64,000 bases of DNA from Artemia franciscana (GCF_032884065.1 NC_088873.1:744001-808000), one strand, 5' to 3'. Shown: positions 23,640 through 36,065, counted from the first letter of the stretch. The notes: generated by a model from the sequence alone, not told the origin. Program-made: numbers and translations.

Positions 23640-24020
23640 TATGCCATTCATAAAAGTTGGCTTTTTATCGACAGATGTGACTGTGGCTCGGGCATTAAGT
23701 TTTTTTTCCACTCAATCTGTGCTATAGTTTTTTACACATAAAATCTAACTCTATTCAGGGTGGTGTCCAGGCTTTTTTTCGGGGGTAAGGAGGGGGTTTA
23801 ACACAAAACTGTAAAAAAAACGCAGTCTATTAGGAGCAGTATGTACATGGTAACTTTTGTTTAGAAACATTCCCCTTACCACATACTGAAAGTTTCAACT
23901 TAATATCGTAAGTAGTTCAGGAGACATTGCTGATAAGTTGGTTTGACAACCTGCATTGACCATATTGTATCTTTATTTAACTCAAAATCTATTCACATTT
24001 CCAAAATTTTCACATTAATG
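23640..24020. other. Non-coding DNA
   Basis: No gene. Around 23760-23800 there is a GGTGTCCAGGCTTTTTTTCG block, similar to GGGCCGTATCCAGG-type ends elsewhere in the window. Confidence 0.35.
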
Positions 24021-25000
24021 CCCTTAGCTTTAATAATAGTAGTAGGTGTAGTAGTAGTTGTATAAGGGTAGAGTTAGCATGCAAATATCGTATTTTTGCT
24101 AGTTCAGCATCCCCTACAACAAGCAATGCATGGGCGCCCATAAGCTGTATTTTAGGGAGGGGGGCTTACCTAGTTTAAGCGATACCTTCAATAATGTATA
24201 ATGCAAATCTCAAAACAAAAATATAAAAATATAAGGCAGCGTCATTCAGCCAGGGGGCTTGAATTGTCCGCGTAATACCTTTTATGGTTAATGAATCACC
24301 CCCCTCATCATTCCCTAAGAAACCCTAATTTCCCAAAACTCCAAACCATTCCTAAGATACACCCTTTTGACTACCAGCAGCCACAGAGTATGTTTTGATT
24401 TAGTTCAACTTTCCTCTCCATATTACCCAGAGTTTTCCCCTTCAGGCCCTTAGCCTAGTAATAATAGAAGTCACAATGTTAGTAGTTGGAGTAACAGTAG
24501 CAGAAGTAATGCTGTAGTAGCAGTAGCAACAGCAGAAACGGTATGCTCATATTGCCTTTTGGTCAATTGAACATCCCCCTCATCACGCACTGGATATTTC
24601 AACTTAATACGCCACGCCGTTTGGCTATGCCAATATATTGCTAAAACACCCTTTTGAGGACTGGTATACACACAGTGCGTTTTGATTTAGTCCAACTTCC
24701 TCCAACATGTCTTCAAATTTTTACTTTAACATCCTCAGTCTTAGCATCAGTCGCAATAGAACTAGTAGTTCTAGTAGCAGTAGTAGTAGTGGTGGTGGTT
24801 ATAGTAGCAGTAGCAGTATTAGCGCGCATAAGTTGACTTTTAGTAATTTGATCATTTCCTGAAAGTTCCAACTTGAAAACCTAAGTCATTCCTAAGATAT
24901 ACCCGTTTGAAAACCCACATGCACATAGTGTGTTCGGATTTGGTTCAACATCCCCCTCAACATTCCCTGAAAGCTTCAGGTGAATGCTCTTGGCCTTTTT
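24021..25000 (+). repeat. ~250-290-bp tandem repeats with (TAG)n cores
   Basis: About three and a half copies, each with a (TAG/CAG)n-like microsatellite, an 'aacatccccctcatc'-like block, ATTCCTAAGATACACCC, and GTTTTGATTTAGTTCAAC. The last block recurs at 24392, 24680 and 24933, giving periods of 287 and 252. Leucine- or valine-rich frames arise from the TAG cores. Confidence 0.75.
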
Positions 25001-25019
25001 TATGTGATAACAAATGCTA

Positions 25020-25420
25020 CATGTAAACAATCGGTGAACTGTATGATTTAAAGCTCATACCGCAAGGACTCTGAGAGAGGGTTATCATCCCCAAAGGCAT
25101 AGTTATTGGACCTTTCAACTATGCCGAACAAGATGCCTATTTCAAATTTTGATCAGACGGCTCTGGGGAAATATATGCGCAGGAGGGAGACTTGTTGCCC
25201 TCCATTGACTTTCGACTCTTAAAAAGGGCCTTATAACTCTCAATTTAGAATCGAATGAGTCGCTTCCGAAGTTTCCACGACAACTCTTTCCTTACGAAGT
25301 GCACTGATAATGACCTTAAATTTGAGAAGTCTCCCTGCCAAGTCCCTCGGCCCCAGTGCTTGAAAAAAACACGAACGTTCAAATATGTACTTTTTAATGG
25401 CGGAAAACTTTTTGTTCAAA
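25020..25420 (+). repeat. Dispersed repeat family R, copy
   Basis: The blocks TTATTGGACCTTTCAACTAT, GCCGAACAAGATGCCTATTT, GATCAGACGGCTCTGGG and TTGTTGCCCTCC recur in degenerate form. They appear inverted at about 26750-26930, and forward at about 41990-42135 and 43200-43320. Confidence 0.6.
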
Positions 25421-26230
25421 TTTAAAAAGAGAAAAAAAAATCTATTATTACGAACAAGCTACGTTTTTCACTTTCTAATAAGCTTTCAGGGATGTGCAGA
25501 TTAAAATTAAGTGTAGAGAGCTAGGAGTTCAAGGGACGAGTAGGTTCCCTAATATTTACCGTTGCTATTCACTTTCACATAATAAAAAAAAAAAGGTTTT
25601 TTTGTAATTTATCTCATAAAAGAAAGCTGTCTTGAAATAACACCCTTGAACTTCACATTTCTTCTTCCTTAAATAGGAATTTATGAATTGATTCTCGTTG
25701 TGACCCGAATATTCCCTACACGTGTGGACATAACACGAAAACTCATAAGACCAACATGGAGAAGGGACAAAATCAATATTACAGCATTTGTTGCATTCCC
25801 CAGAAGAGAGACGTTTCAGTGAATTACAGTTTCTTGTTCGGATAAGATTTATCAGTTCTTCTAGGGAAATTTTGTTGATTCAATTCTGTTTTACAACAAA
25901 ATTGCCAAACTCCTGCGACAGGTTTGTATTTTATTAATATTTGGAGTCCTGAGCATTCATGGTTGAGCTTCAATCATTACATTGAGCACCATAGATAGGA
26001 AATGCAACGAAGAGTGAGAGTAAGAATGCTCTTGATTGTAGATAGTGGGCCGAACGTAGGGGGATTAGGGCCTTGGATTTAAGTTAAGCTCTTTTCAGTC
26101 TAAGACTCTTTCCATTCTGAGAAGAGTCTTAAAGTCTTTACTTCTTCATCCCCTACAGCATCAACCAAATTTTAAGCTTTAAACACAGATTATTTTGTGG
26201 TCTTCGATTTTAAGATAAAAGTGTTTTCAT
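25421..26230. other. Non-coding DNA
   Basis: No gene or recognised element. A run of A occurs near 25584-25594. Confidence 0.4.
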
Positions 26231-27170
26231 ATTCGTATCCCCCTGGATTTTCACATTTTCACGGGACACTCAGTTAAACAGTGGCACAGCTACAAGCACA
26301 CCCCTAAACATATGAGTTTATATGTATAGTGTTATCCATCGAAGGCTACAAGCCTGAGAAAATTGCATTGTTTTTCAAAAAAAGGAGAAACGCCCTTTAA
26401 AAAGTCAAGTGATCTTAATGAAAATCTCACCGTCACATTAAGCGTTTCAGAGAATCCCATATAAAGGCTTCAAGTGATCTAAAAACAATATGAAATTTTG
26501 TACTTTTTGCCAAAAGAAAAATCAATCAATCAATCAATCAATCTATTCATAATAATAAAAAAAAATATTTTAAAAGCACTACCAAGGGTTATTTGGCCAA
26601 AGGAAGCTTAGCTTTTTGGGGGCCTAACAACATAAGCACAGAAAATCACAAATACAATAGACAATACAGTAATTTACAGAATTTCTATAAGTTACAGAAT
26701 CACGGGTGCGTGTTTATTTATTATTATTTTTTACAAGGTTGATCCTATGAAACTAATGGTCGTGTAACATTGGGAGACGGCTCTTTAGTGCGAAAATTAA
26801 AAGTTCTATTGCTTTTTTAAGTAGCCAGACATATTGGAGGGCAACGGGTCTCCCTCCCACGCCTCTTCTCTCCAAGGACATCTGATCTAAATTTTAAGAT
26901 AGCCATTCGGTTCGGCATAGTTGAAAGTCTCATAGCTATTCATCTAGGGATGGCAAAACCCCCCACATCCCCAAAGGAAGTGCTGTAAGTTGCGCAATTT
27001 GCCCATTGTTTCAAAATAGTAAGCCTATTAGTTATTGGGAAAGGAATTTTTTCAAGGAGGATTTTCTGCGGGTTTTTCTGCAAGGAGAATTTTCTTTGGA
27101 TAAGAAAGTGTCTATGGGGAATTTTCCTGGGAAATTTTACACAGGTGGGAGGTGGATTTCCTTGCAACTT
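26231..27170 (-). repeat. Dispersed repeat family R, inverted copy
   Basis: On the minus strand this matches 41745-42545. Shared parts are TTTCAACTATGCCGAACCGA, GTTGCCCTCCAATATG, the AATTTTCCATAGACAC-like block and 'gatcacttgaagcctttat'-like sequence. An (ATCA)n tract lies at 26519-26545. It abuts element M1. Confidence 0.6.
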
Positions 27171-27510
27171 TTTGAGATAAAAAAAACTTCTTCAACTTGA
27201 AGTAACGAGCAACATTAAACCCTAAACAAACGGAAATTATCCCGTTTGCTAGGGGGCTGCCCCTTCTTCATCCCTTTCCCTTCACGCTAAGATTTAACTC
27301 GTTGACCTAATTCTTTAAGAACGACTTCAGAAACACAAGGGTTCTTGAATTTGAATGAGAACAGTCTTTAAAGAACTTAAAGACTTCAGTGTAAAGAGCA
27401 ATAGATGAAGAAAGGGCAGCTCCCCTGCTCGCTCATATATGGAGTAATTTTTGTTCGTTTTAAGTTTTGATGTTGCTCCTTCCTTTCAGTGGAAAAAATT
27501 AGTTTTTTTC
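27171..27510. mobile_element. Element M1, foldback MITE-like
   Basis: The left end has AGTAACGAGCAACATTAAAC, CAAACGGAAATTATCC and GGGGCTGCCCCTTCTTCATC. The right end is its inverse: GATGAAGAAAGGGCAGCTCC, TTGTTCGTTTTAAGTTTTGA and TGTTGCTCCTTCCTTTCAG. The arms are about 100 bases. The same family occurs at 41337-41745, with single ends at 8950-9090 and 50755-50850. Confidence 0.75.
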
Positions 27511-28847
27511 TATATAATCCTAGATGAGGCGTGAAGGGGTCCACCCATGGGGCACCGTATAACATCTTGTTGTGATAAAACCCAAAATTCCTTCAGTGAG
27601 CCCTTAATAGCCTTACATTCACTCAGGCAGAGGGTTGGAAAGACTTAGGGTTTTAAGAGCGAACACGACAGAAAAATAAGCGAACTTTTTTTTTAATAGA
27701 GTAAGGGGCGTTTTATAATCAAATATTTTCATTTGTTTATCATGGATCCTAAAAAATACAATGCCATGTCATTTATTAGAATGCTAGGCGTGATCGGGTA
27801 GCCGATCGCATAGGACTTCAATCACACATATTTCCACAAATCCATCTTGAATATTGAATAGCCTCTTGAGCTTAAAAAAGCTTTTTAAACGCTTAAAACG
27901 GGTGTCGACAAGGAATACCCAGAACTTTTTTCGGGGGGCATGGGGTTGAACAAAAACATAAAAAAAAATTCGATAAAATTTTACGAATCGAACAAAACTT
28001 TCGGGGGGGGGGAGTTCGAACCCAGTAGCTTCCTAGAAACGGCCTTTAATGTTAACCTAGGAAAAACTGGTAGGTCAAAAGTGGTTGTGAGGTATGCTCT
28101 TATTGCATAAATACTATTATATAAAGTATCACCGTTTTTGATTATAGATACACTTCTAGTTTTGTTATGTTAAATATGACCAGTTTTATTTGAAAAGCGC
28201 TAAAGAGCGGAAAAGACGAAGCACATTCTTCTAGCGTTTAAGAGTGTTTGTCTGCGAAAGATAAGCCTACTTTTCAGGGCCGTATCCAGGATTTTTTCGG
28301 GGGGTGTTTTACACCAGGATTTTTTTTTTGGCTTTGGGTTCACAGAAAAAACTCAGAAACTCATACAAAATTGTTTATAATCCATTTTTGTTACGTTATT
28401 ACGAGTCAGACAAACATGATTATTAAACAAGATTAAAATAATCAATAAATTAATACAGAAAATCACTAAATAAACCAAAAAATCACTAAAATCTAGTGAT
28501 TTCTTTTTCGCCGGGTAGCAGCTGTGATTTAAACCTCAAGATGGAGGTTAATAGAGCTTAAACCTTCGTAGTAAGGTTTTCCACAGATCCATAAAACTAA
28601 ATGAAACATTGTTTTATTAAGTGAAATCCTAGAAATTTAACCATTAAAAAACACTCTAAAGGAGCTTTTCCACAAATCCAGGATCGTAAATAATCGGTAG
28701 TACTTTGAATAACTGAATGTCAAGATAGCGAAGAAATAAACACTGGCCTAACATTTCTTTAAGTCGTAAATTAACTTTACCCTCCTCCCTAATAGTCAAA
28801 TATATAGCCCGAATTGTGTATATGCACTATACTTTATACCCCTACTC
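27511..28847. other. Non-coding repeat debris
   Basis: No gene. GGGCCGTATCCAGG at 28277-28290, followed by a T/G-rich stretch, is one of several copies of that signature. Near 28470-28520, AAATCACTAAATAAACC and AAATCTAGTGATTTC resemble the right subterminal part of the hAT-like MITE ending at 36065. Confidence 0.4.
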
Positions 28848-29506
28848 CAGTGCTTCCACTTTTTTTTTCTAAAAATCAGTAACGACTCCAAAAAAGTCGG
28901 GAGATTATCGGGAGGTTTTTTTTAAGTCGGGGAAAAAATCAGGAGGTTTTAAACAGCTGTTTTGTCTCACATACCAGTTGTATTGGTGGTAAAAATGTCA
29001 GTAATAGAGAGACAGAACAAAGTAGAATCGAAAATATGTTTTAGAGTCTTAAGTCCGGTCTTCACCTCCCGGAACTTCCGGAATCTGGGCTTCCAGATTA
29101 TTCTTTGACGTTTTCTTCTTCTTGCATTTCGAATATGAACCGGTCTGAAAGTATATCAAAATCATCCGGAAAAAAGGGGCTTTTGAACTTCCAGATTTCC
29201 GGAATTTTTGAAGTATCGCAGAAGAAATTCAAAAAAAAATCTCGGAAAATCTGGGAACCCAGATTCCGGAAGGTGAAGACTTATTATTACTCCAAAATCA
29301 GCTATCAACAAGGAACAATGTTTCTTTCATACAAAACTTATGCAAACTAAATGGTTTTATTGAAAGTCATCTAAAACTACTTGTTCACATAATTAGAACT
29401 AGAATTACGAATACGAGTAACAGAACTCAGGCAGAATTTTCACTGTATCACACTGCAGCTAAAACTACTTGATCACAGTTAGAATTTTCACTAGATCACA
29501 CTGCAG

Positions 29507-31723
29507 CTAATCCTGATCGTCAACGGTATTGTTTGCTCTTTCTGGGGTCAGACGAGCTCGCGCTAAAGAAGCCGATTTCAAGATAGCGGCACTAGCTTCA
29601 GTAGCGGTTGCGGAAGCAACTACGCCTTTCAGTAACTGCCTCATGCTCCCATCTACGACCAGAGACTGAGGTGTCACCTTAAGCCTACTCATGCCAAGTT
29701 TAGTCTGAAGCGTTAAACTAATCGTAACTGTCGACAGGCAGTTACGTTTGTCTGTTTTGACGTCCTTCAAAGTACTAAACAGTCTCTCCGCTATTACGTT
29801 CGAAAACGGTAGAGCGTACAGGTACTCAACGACAAGCCTCAGGTTACCAAACTTTGGTTTGCCGTTAGAGTATTTCTGGGCAAATATAAGCTTCCAGTAG
29901 TCAGTTACTGAGAGCGAACTGGCATCTTCGCCATTTGGCTGTCTTACAGAGCTCTGCTCTCTCCACTCTCTGTCTATCAGACTTTTGGACCAGGAGGGTA
30001 AGCTATATTTCACCAAAAATGGTGCCAGGCTAGGAGGATTCAGATCCTGAGCCTGAACAGGGTCTAGTAGTTCTGAGAAGGCGAAAATGTCCGAGTCGAA
30101 CGAGAAGCGGTTTTTAATCTGGACCACCACTTCCTTGTAAAATTATCTCGCGGTAGAATAAACCTTGTCAACTTTGTCGGGATTGGCATTTCGTCCATCA
30201 CTAGACGCAAGAAGGCCAGTCATTGCTGCTTCGGCATCTGAGCCGAGGTAGACCTTTCGCAGATCTACATAACTGGCTTCGTCTTCAACATCAATTTTCA
30301 TGATGTCGGTACAGCTCCTTACTGCGCGAGCATTCATAAAGTTTTTCAACAGTTTCCACCAATTGAATGACTTCGATTTTCAGTCGGTAGAAAATAGGTG
30401 CCTGGGACTGGAAAAGGGTATTGAAGTCGTTCAAAAGTCCTAGCGCGTAGTCCACGAACATCATGACGATCCTCATAAATGGATTTTTCAGGGCACTAAG
30501 AACTAACTCACTGCCGTGAGTCGGATCTTCAAAATGGGCACTGGTAAAATACAAGGTTAGGGCATTCCACTGCTCTTGAATTCGGTGGACACAGTTCTGT
30601 AGCGAAAGCCATCTTGTTTGACTTGGTGCCAATATCTTGTGGACCGTAGTCTCTGAAAACAATTGAAATTCTTTCAGGGCAGCTGTACGCTTGGCACTCA
30701 TATTGAAATGATTTTACACATGACGACACAGGTCTTCTAGAGTCTTCGTCAGTTTCTTGCAGGCGTATGAGGCGCACATATGAATGGAATGACAACTGCA
30801 CTTCACTATTAATACCCAAGGGTAGCTTCTTTGGATCAGAGTTGCCCAAGTCAGTCACCCATCATGGCGTTCGTGGTATCACTACAGAACCCGACCCAAT
30901 TCCGTAAAGGCACTTCACTTACTCTTAAAAACTCCAAAGTTTCCTCCAGTTTGGTGAAAATGGAAACTGCTGATCCGTTTGAGCACTCCACAAAATCAAT
31001 GAAATCGATATCCGTTTCCATTTCGTTGTTTTAAAAGGAAACACTTACAGCGAGCTGTTTAACGGTTCCCACATCCGTCGTTTCGTCGATGACCAAAGAA
31101 AAAGGTCTCACCTTCATTTCTTCGACAACTTTTTGCTTGTAGTAAGGACCAAGTCCCTGACAAACAACATTCACAACTTTTTGTTTCCCGAGACGCACTT
31201 TATCAAGGACCGATTTTGGTGGCTTCGCTTTCAGCAGGGGAATCAACTGGTCCGAAAGGGAAAATGGCAGGTTGTTGCTGACCAGGAATGAAGCAATTTT
31301 AGCTTCAGTCTCAAGCACAGACGGAAACTCGTCATGAACCATGTACACTGAAATAGCAGGAGGCATAGCTTTTGGGGTCACTGTGTTTTTAACATGCACA
31401 GAAATACGGGCATGGACAGTGAGATCTGTTTTACCCTTTTTGTAGGAAAGCTCAGCGTTGCACCACAAACAGATAGCAACTTCAGATCCGTGCTTCTTCG
31501 AAATCCAGCCTTTAAATGTATCTTCCATCTCCCAGGATTTCACATAATTTTGCTCGTAACGTTTTCCACTGTTCTTTTTCTTTCGGGGCCTGGGGCTTGG
31601 TTCCACAATTATCAATTCCTCATCTGAGCCACTACTGCTAGGAACAATTTCGATTTTCTTTTCAATTGTCCTTCTTTTTATATCCTGAGCTTCATTGGAG
31701 TCAGAATAATCTGCGTCCGACAT
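29507..31723 (-). pseudogene. hAT transposase with BED zinc finger (decayed)
   Basis: This is the cut-and-paste transposase of the surrounding element. From the ATG at 31723 it has an acidic, basic-rich N-terminus, then a BED-type zinc finger (CLWCNAELSYKKGKTDLTVH), then PFSLVIDETTD with a catalytic aspartate. Next come GFCSDTTNAMMG, a CHSIHMCASYACKKL block, PSQTRWLSLQNCV, and the C-terminal hATC dimerisation region (LPFSNVIAERLFSTLKDVKT). In-frame stops lie at 31031-31033, about 30714-30716 and about 30143. Frame changes are needed between about 30900 and 30830 and near 30300-30340. The stop at 31031 lies just after a GTAAGT, but the same frame continues with family-like sequence, so I read it as a mutation, not an intron. 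Confidence 0.88.
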
Positions 31724-31799
31724 TTCTCATGAGCCTGGAAAGTGTTGTTTGTTACTGGACATGCTGCAACATGTATTTGTTTAGGCACAACAAGAAAAC

Positions 31800-32480
31800 A
31801 AAGTTCAGGTTTGGATTCAGCATATGGTTTTTACCCTATCTTTGATCAAAGCTTCCTGCCTTGCTTCTACCAAATATCCGTTTTCGGCCGGATTCCCGGT
31901 GAACTACTTGTCCAGCAAAAACTAAACCTCAAAATAAATTAAGTACATCCCCCTAATCTTATATCGAAACTCTAATCAACTTCAGATAAACTTTAAACTT
32001 AAAAAAAAATCAGGTTTTGGCCGATTCCGGGCGAACTATTTGCCCGGCGAGCCCTATTTGCTCTCCTTACCACTATATCGAACCTCTTATTAACTTTAAA
32101 TTTTACTTTTTAAAATTTTCCGGCTTAGGCCTAGTTCCGGGCGAACTGTATGTCCGGGTAGAAAATAATTGTCATATATGGATTCAGTATATTTTCTTAC
32201 CCCTAAACTGAACATTTAATCAACTATAAATAAAACTTTTAATTTTTTTTTCGGCTTTGGCCGGATTCAGGGCAAACTAATCGTCCGGGTAGTTGACGAT
32301 TGTCATATACGAATTCAGCATGTCTTCTTACCCCTTTAATCGAGCCTTTAATCAACTTCAAATAAAACTTTTACTTTTAACAAATTTTCCGGTTTTGGCC
32401 GGATTCCGGACGAACTAATTGTCCGGCGAGAAAATAAGTTTCAGATATGGATTCAGCATGTCCTATATAGACTATCTCAT
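31800..32480 (+). repeat. ~125-bp tandem repeats inside the hAT element
   Basis: About five units share TTTTGGCCGGATTCCGG, GCGAACTATTTGTCCGG, TATGGATTCAGCATGT, 'cttacccct' and TTTAATCAACTTCAAATAAA. They lie just upstream of the transposase start, where they may act as spacer or promoter sequence; that role is inference. Confidence 0.75.
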
Positions 32481-33972
32481 TGGCTTTTTAAAACATTTGT
32501 TTCGTTCCTTATTTTGAAACCCCTCCCCCACCCCTAGATATTAGGCTACAGGGCTCATCTACGAACTAGGCCTGTACTTTGACCCAATTGATCCTCTTAC
32601 CGAATTTGAAGAAAATATCTCTACCCCATCGAGAGTTATCGTGCTAACAGACGGACAGACGGACAACTTTTGCGATGTCATAGATATCCCTCCACTTACG
32701 TGTTGGGATCCCAAAAACCATAACAGTTCGCTTTGGGGCTCAAATTGAAAAAAAAATTATTGGTTCTCTCCGTGCGTTAAAATCCATTTTCTTGAATCAG
32801 TAAGGAACTAATATTTTCCTGTTTACTAAGATGATTTTGTTTACTTCCTTTTGTTTATATTTTTTTTAAGGAGAGAGCTGTTAGTTAAAACGACTAATAT
32901 TTTGGAAAGTTTGAACATTGGAAGTTTAAGGTGGTTTGAATCATTAATATTCTTCAGGAGTATAGGCCTATAGTTATCAGAAGTATTTCTTATGAGCGCA
33001 AATGGGCGGTAGGCCACAAACCCTAGACAAAATTCACGCCACAAAAGGTAAGCCATCACTTTAACACAACTGATGAAAACAAGACTCATTATAACACTTG
33101 TTCTCACAATGTTTCTAATTTTAACAGCTGTCTAGCCTAGGAACTTGGAGAGTAGGGTACCTACAGACAATGATTTATTTAATTTTGGCCCACTTGTTAA
33201 TTCCAGCAGAGTTATACAAAACAATCTAAAAGGAATGATATGAAACACAACAAGAGCTAGTAGCTCATATGGCACTTGCAAGGCTGGTTCAGAAAATGAA
33301 ATACAGAATTTGCTTTTCGTTCTGATCATTTGAAACCAAAACCCTTGAGATAAAAATGACCATGAACTTGGAAATCACGAGAATGTATCGTTTTGTAAAA
33401 AGTATTTTATTTTTGGATTTGGCTGTAATGATGCGTACTTTTCTGTAAATGATTTATCCAGAGCATCTGTTTTTTATTCCCACAAAGTTACATCCCGATC
33501 TCTCCAGTCTAAGCCGGTCACGTATCCTCGTCCCCCCCAAATAGTTGTTGGATCCGGTCCGGACATGAAAAAGATCACCAGAGACATGTCCTCTGATCAA
33601 TTATTAAATTTCACTCGAATCTGATCACCCGTTCCAAATTTACGCATGACTCAATATTGCGGATTCCCCCTTCCTCCACTCCCCCTACGACTATCGGACC
33701 GAGTAAATTTTTATTTACAAGTCAGTTTGATCGGGTCCCTGATACGCCGATCCCACCATTCTAACCGTTTTTCGAGATTTCCGGTCTCCCCAAAACAGAA
33801 CAAAATAACACACTTTGAAGAGCAAAATAATACACTTTTAATACACTTTGAACACTGTGACATAAAATTTAGACATATCGGCACTTTGAAAACAGATTTG
33901 TCCCTTTGAAAACAGATTTGGTATGGCTGGCTTTGGCCTACATCTCAAAATCCATCCTCCTATATTGTGAAG
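32481..33972. other. Non-coding interior of the hAT element
   Basis: No gene. ACAGACGGACAGACGGACAA near 32648 is a short repeat. CAAAATAACACACTTTG-type repeats near 33800-33850 resemble the ends of the nested MITE. Confidence 0.45.
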
Positions 33973-34330
33973 CAGAGCAAAATAACACTAGACAGTAGCG
34001 CCAAGACCTGGAAAAAGTGAGACACACTCGAACAGCAGCCACACTAGCACCACTAGCGATAGTGAACGTCCCTACTGAAACTCAATCGGTCTTACACCAG
34101 CGCTGGCTCAAATAACTTCATATTTTGAACAAAGCAAAAAAAAGATACGACCTCCCCAGTTTCCTCGAGGTGTGCAGACCGCATACTACCTTTACTAGAA
34201 ATTTCTAAACCCGCATGTTTGTCTCGCTTTAAATGTCGCAAGCGTAGTGGGCGGCGCTATGAGTATGGCCCGTTTGCAAAGCAAGGAAAGCATAGTTCTT
34301 GACCCTACTCCCTGGTGTTATTTTGCTCTG
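33973..34330. mobile_element. Nested hAT-like MITE (358 bp)
   Basis: The ends are inverted: CAGAGCAAAATAACAC at 33973 and GTGTTATTTTGCTCTG ending at 34330. The left flank TTGTGAAG and right flank TTGTGACT agree at six of eight positions, which may be an aged 8-bp target duplication. No open frame. It lies within the larger hAT element, so it is a nested insertion or an internal hitch-hiker. Confidence 0.65.
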
Positions 34331-35350
34331 TTGTGACTTGTGAAGCCGATTTCGCCGACACTCGAAATCGTTATTTTGATATAGGCTAGGCTAGTAGTCT
34401 GGCGAATACCGGATATCTATAAGACCCGTAAGAATAGTGTATTCGAATTTGTACTATAGAATCCTTGAACTGGCAACAGGTTAAGAATTGGTTTCAAGTT
34501 AAAACATGTTACTTTGGTAAAGAAACAGATCATAGAAGCAGAAAAGCCACCTACCCCCTAGGACAGGTCAGTAGCCTACTTCTTGGGTTGCCCACGTGCA
34601 AGGATGTATAATTGTCCAGTTCCAGTAAACTTGGTACTTACCCTAAAAAAAATCCTGTCACGTAAGGTAAGCCATGTCCTTATTGTACACAAATTATCCA
34701 GTGGAAATGAACTATCTGAGTTGACTGATCAGATCAGATGAAGTTATGAACTGAGAATCAAATCAACCCTTTTTCGAACACAACAATGGTCTTTCACGGG
34801 ACAAGCTGCCGACTAGGTCATTAATTAGGGTCCGCAGTTGACTTCCGCGAATCAAACGCGGCCGGCGGCTTTGAAATCCCCCTTTTACGGGCATCAAAGA
34901 CATATTTTGCATTCTGCCAGACAATCAAGAAAGATCAGAAACTTCAAGTTGGACAGAGATCAATTCAACAGAAATCGGGAGATTATCGGGAGGAAATTTC
35001 AGTCGGGAGATTTTCCAAAAAGTCGGGAGATGTCCCGATAAATCGGGAGGAGTGGAAGCACTGCCCTACTCTTTTCTTCAAACTGTTTTAACGGATAATC
35101 AAAATAGATAATCGGAAAATTTACCCAATTGTCAACCTCGAAAGCTGGTATAAAATGCAGCAATGCTTGCACCCATGTCTGTCTAACCCATAAGCTAAAG
35201 AGAACAAAAACCCTATCCCCGTGTTCTTTTACTTGTCCGATTTCTTTTCCACTTATCCGGGTCTAACTCCTATAAGATAACAACAAAAATTTATCCGGCC
35301 ACATGTCACTTGAAACGCTATGGATAAGGGTTGGTGGATGCACGTGGGCG

Positions 35351-36065
35351 CAGGGTTGCCACCCTTAGTGGTTTATAACAATGTCTAGTGATTTTTAACT
35401 TATTAACCTCTTTTAGAGGTTTTGCGAGTTCAGGGTGCTAGAATAGCTTTGAAAATTAATGTTAAGAAGACTAACTGACTAACGTTAGGAATAAGTGAAG
35501 ATGAAAAGGTGACGTTCGGTAACGAAAAGATTGATAAGGTGGGCAGCTCCACTTACCTTAGGAGTATTATTAGTAAAGAAGGTGGGAGCAGTGAAGATGT
35601 TAAAAGCAGAATAGCCAGGCTCGCTCTTCATATTTCGAACGGAATAAGGGAAAGAAAAATATAAGGGAAGAAAGGTTGAGATGGCTAGCCCACGTTCTGC
35701 AGATGAAGGATGACAGATTGCCGAAGACTGTCCTTTTCGGCCAACCGTCTAGGGCTAAATGGAAAGCAGGTCGTCCTCGTCTGGGCTGGGAGGATGTCAA
35801 AATAAAAGATTTAAAGGAAATGGGAACTTCCTGGGAGGGTGTAAAGAGGGAGGCTTTATTAGATTAGGATGGAGGAGCGTGCGTAGCTGTGTTGGCCTCA
35901 GGCGGCTTGATGTTGTGGTGAGTTGTTAGTAGTAGTAGTAATTTTCATGTTATATAAACAAAAAAATCACTAAATCAGCACACAAATCCCTAGATTATTG
36001 AAGATCACTAAATTAACCAAGAAATCTCTAGAATATAGTAATTTTTTCACTGGCTGGCAACCCTG
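35351..36065. mobile_element. hAT-like MITE with CAGGGTTGCCA ends
   Basis: The left end is CAGGGTTGCCACCC at 35351. The right end reads CTGGCTGGCAACCCTG, ending at 36065. Subterminal stretches share CTAGTGATTTTT-like and AAATCACTAAAT blocks in inverted orientation. No matching 8-bp flanks are seen, so the element is old or rearranged. A LINE 3' fragment (about 35400-35940) is inserted inside. Confidence 0.65.
35400..35940 (+). pseudogene. LINE family A, 3' end of ORF2 (fragment)
   Basis: This is the carboxy-terminal end of a LINE polyprotein, downstream of the catalytic reverse-transcriptase motif. Readable parts include RWLAHVLQMKDDRLPKTVLF, then GRPRLGWEDVKIKDLKEMG and WEGVKREALLD, the region of RTE-like and related elements containing RW.GHV.RM.D.R.P. 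Frame breaks occur upstream. The 3' end has GTTGGCCTCAGGCGGCTTG, then GTGAGTTGTTAGTAGTAGTA. The same 3' end is found near 40735, on the minus strand at 46027-46088, and at 50685-50715. Confidence 0.75.

Larger units (their letters stand above)
28848..35063 (-). mobile_element. Complete hAT-superfamily DNA transposon (6216 bp)
   Basis: The ends are inverted: CAGTGCTTCCACT at 28848 and AGTGGAAGCACTG ending at 35063. Perfect 8-bp direct repeats CCCTACTC flank it (28840-28847 and 35064-35071), the target-site length typical of hAT elements. Subterminal regions at both ends carry repeated TCGGGAGATTATCGGGAGG-like motifs, probably transposase-binding sites. The transposase is on the minus strand (29507-31723). 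The rest is filled by a ~125-bp tandem array (about 31800-32480), AT-rich DNA, and a smaller MITE (33973-34330). The transposase is broken, so current mobility would need a helper elsewhere. Confidence 0.92.

Noticed and set aside
31031-31046. GTAAGT in the hAT transposase as an intron donor
   Set aside because: The same frame continues after the TAA with sequence typical of the family, so a nonsense mutation is simpler.
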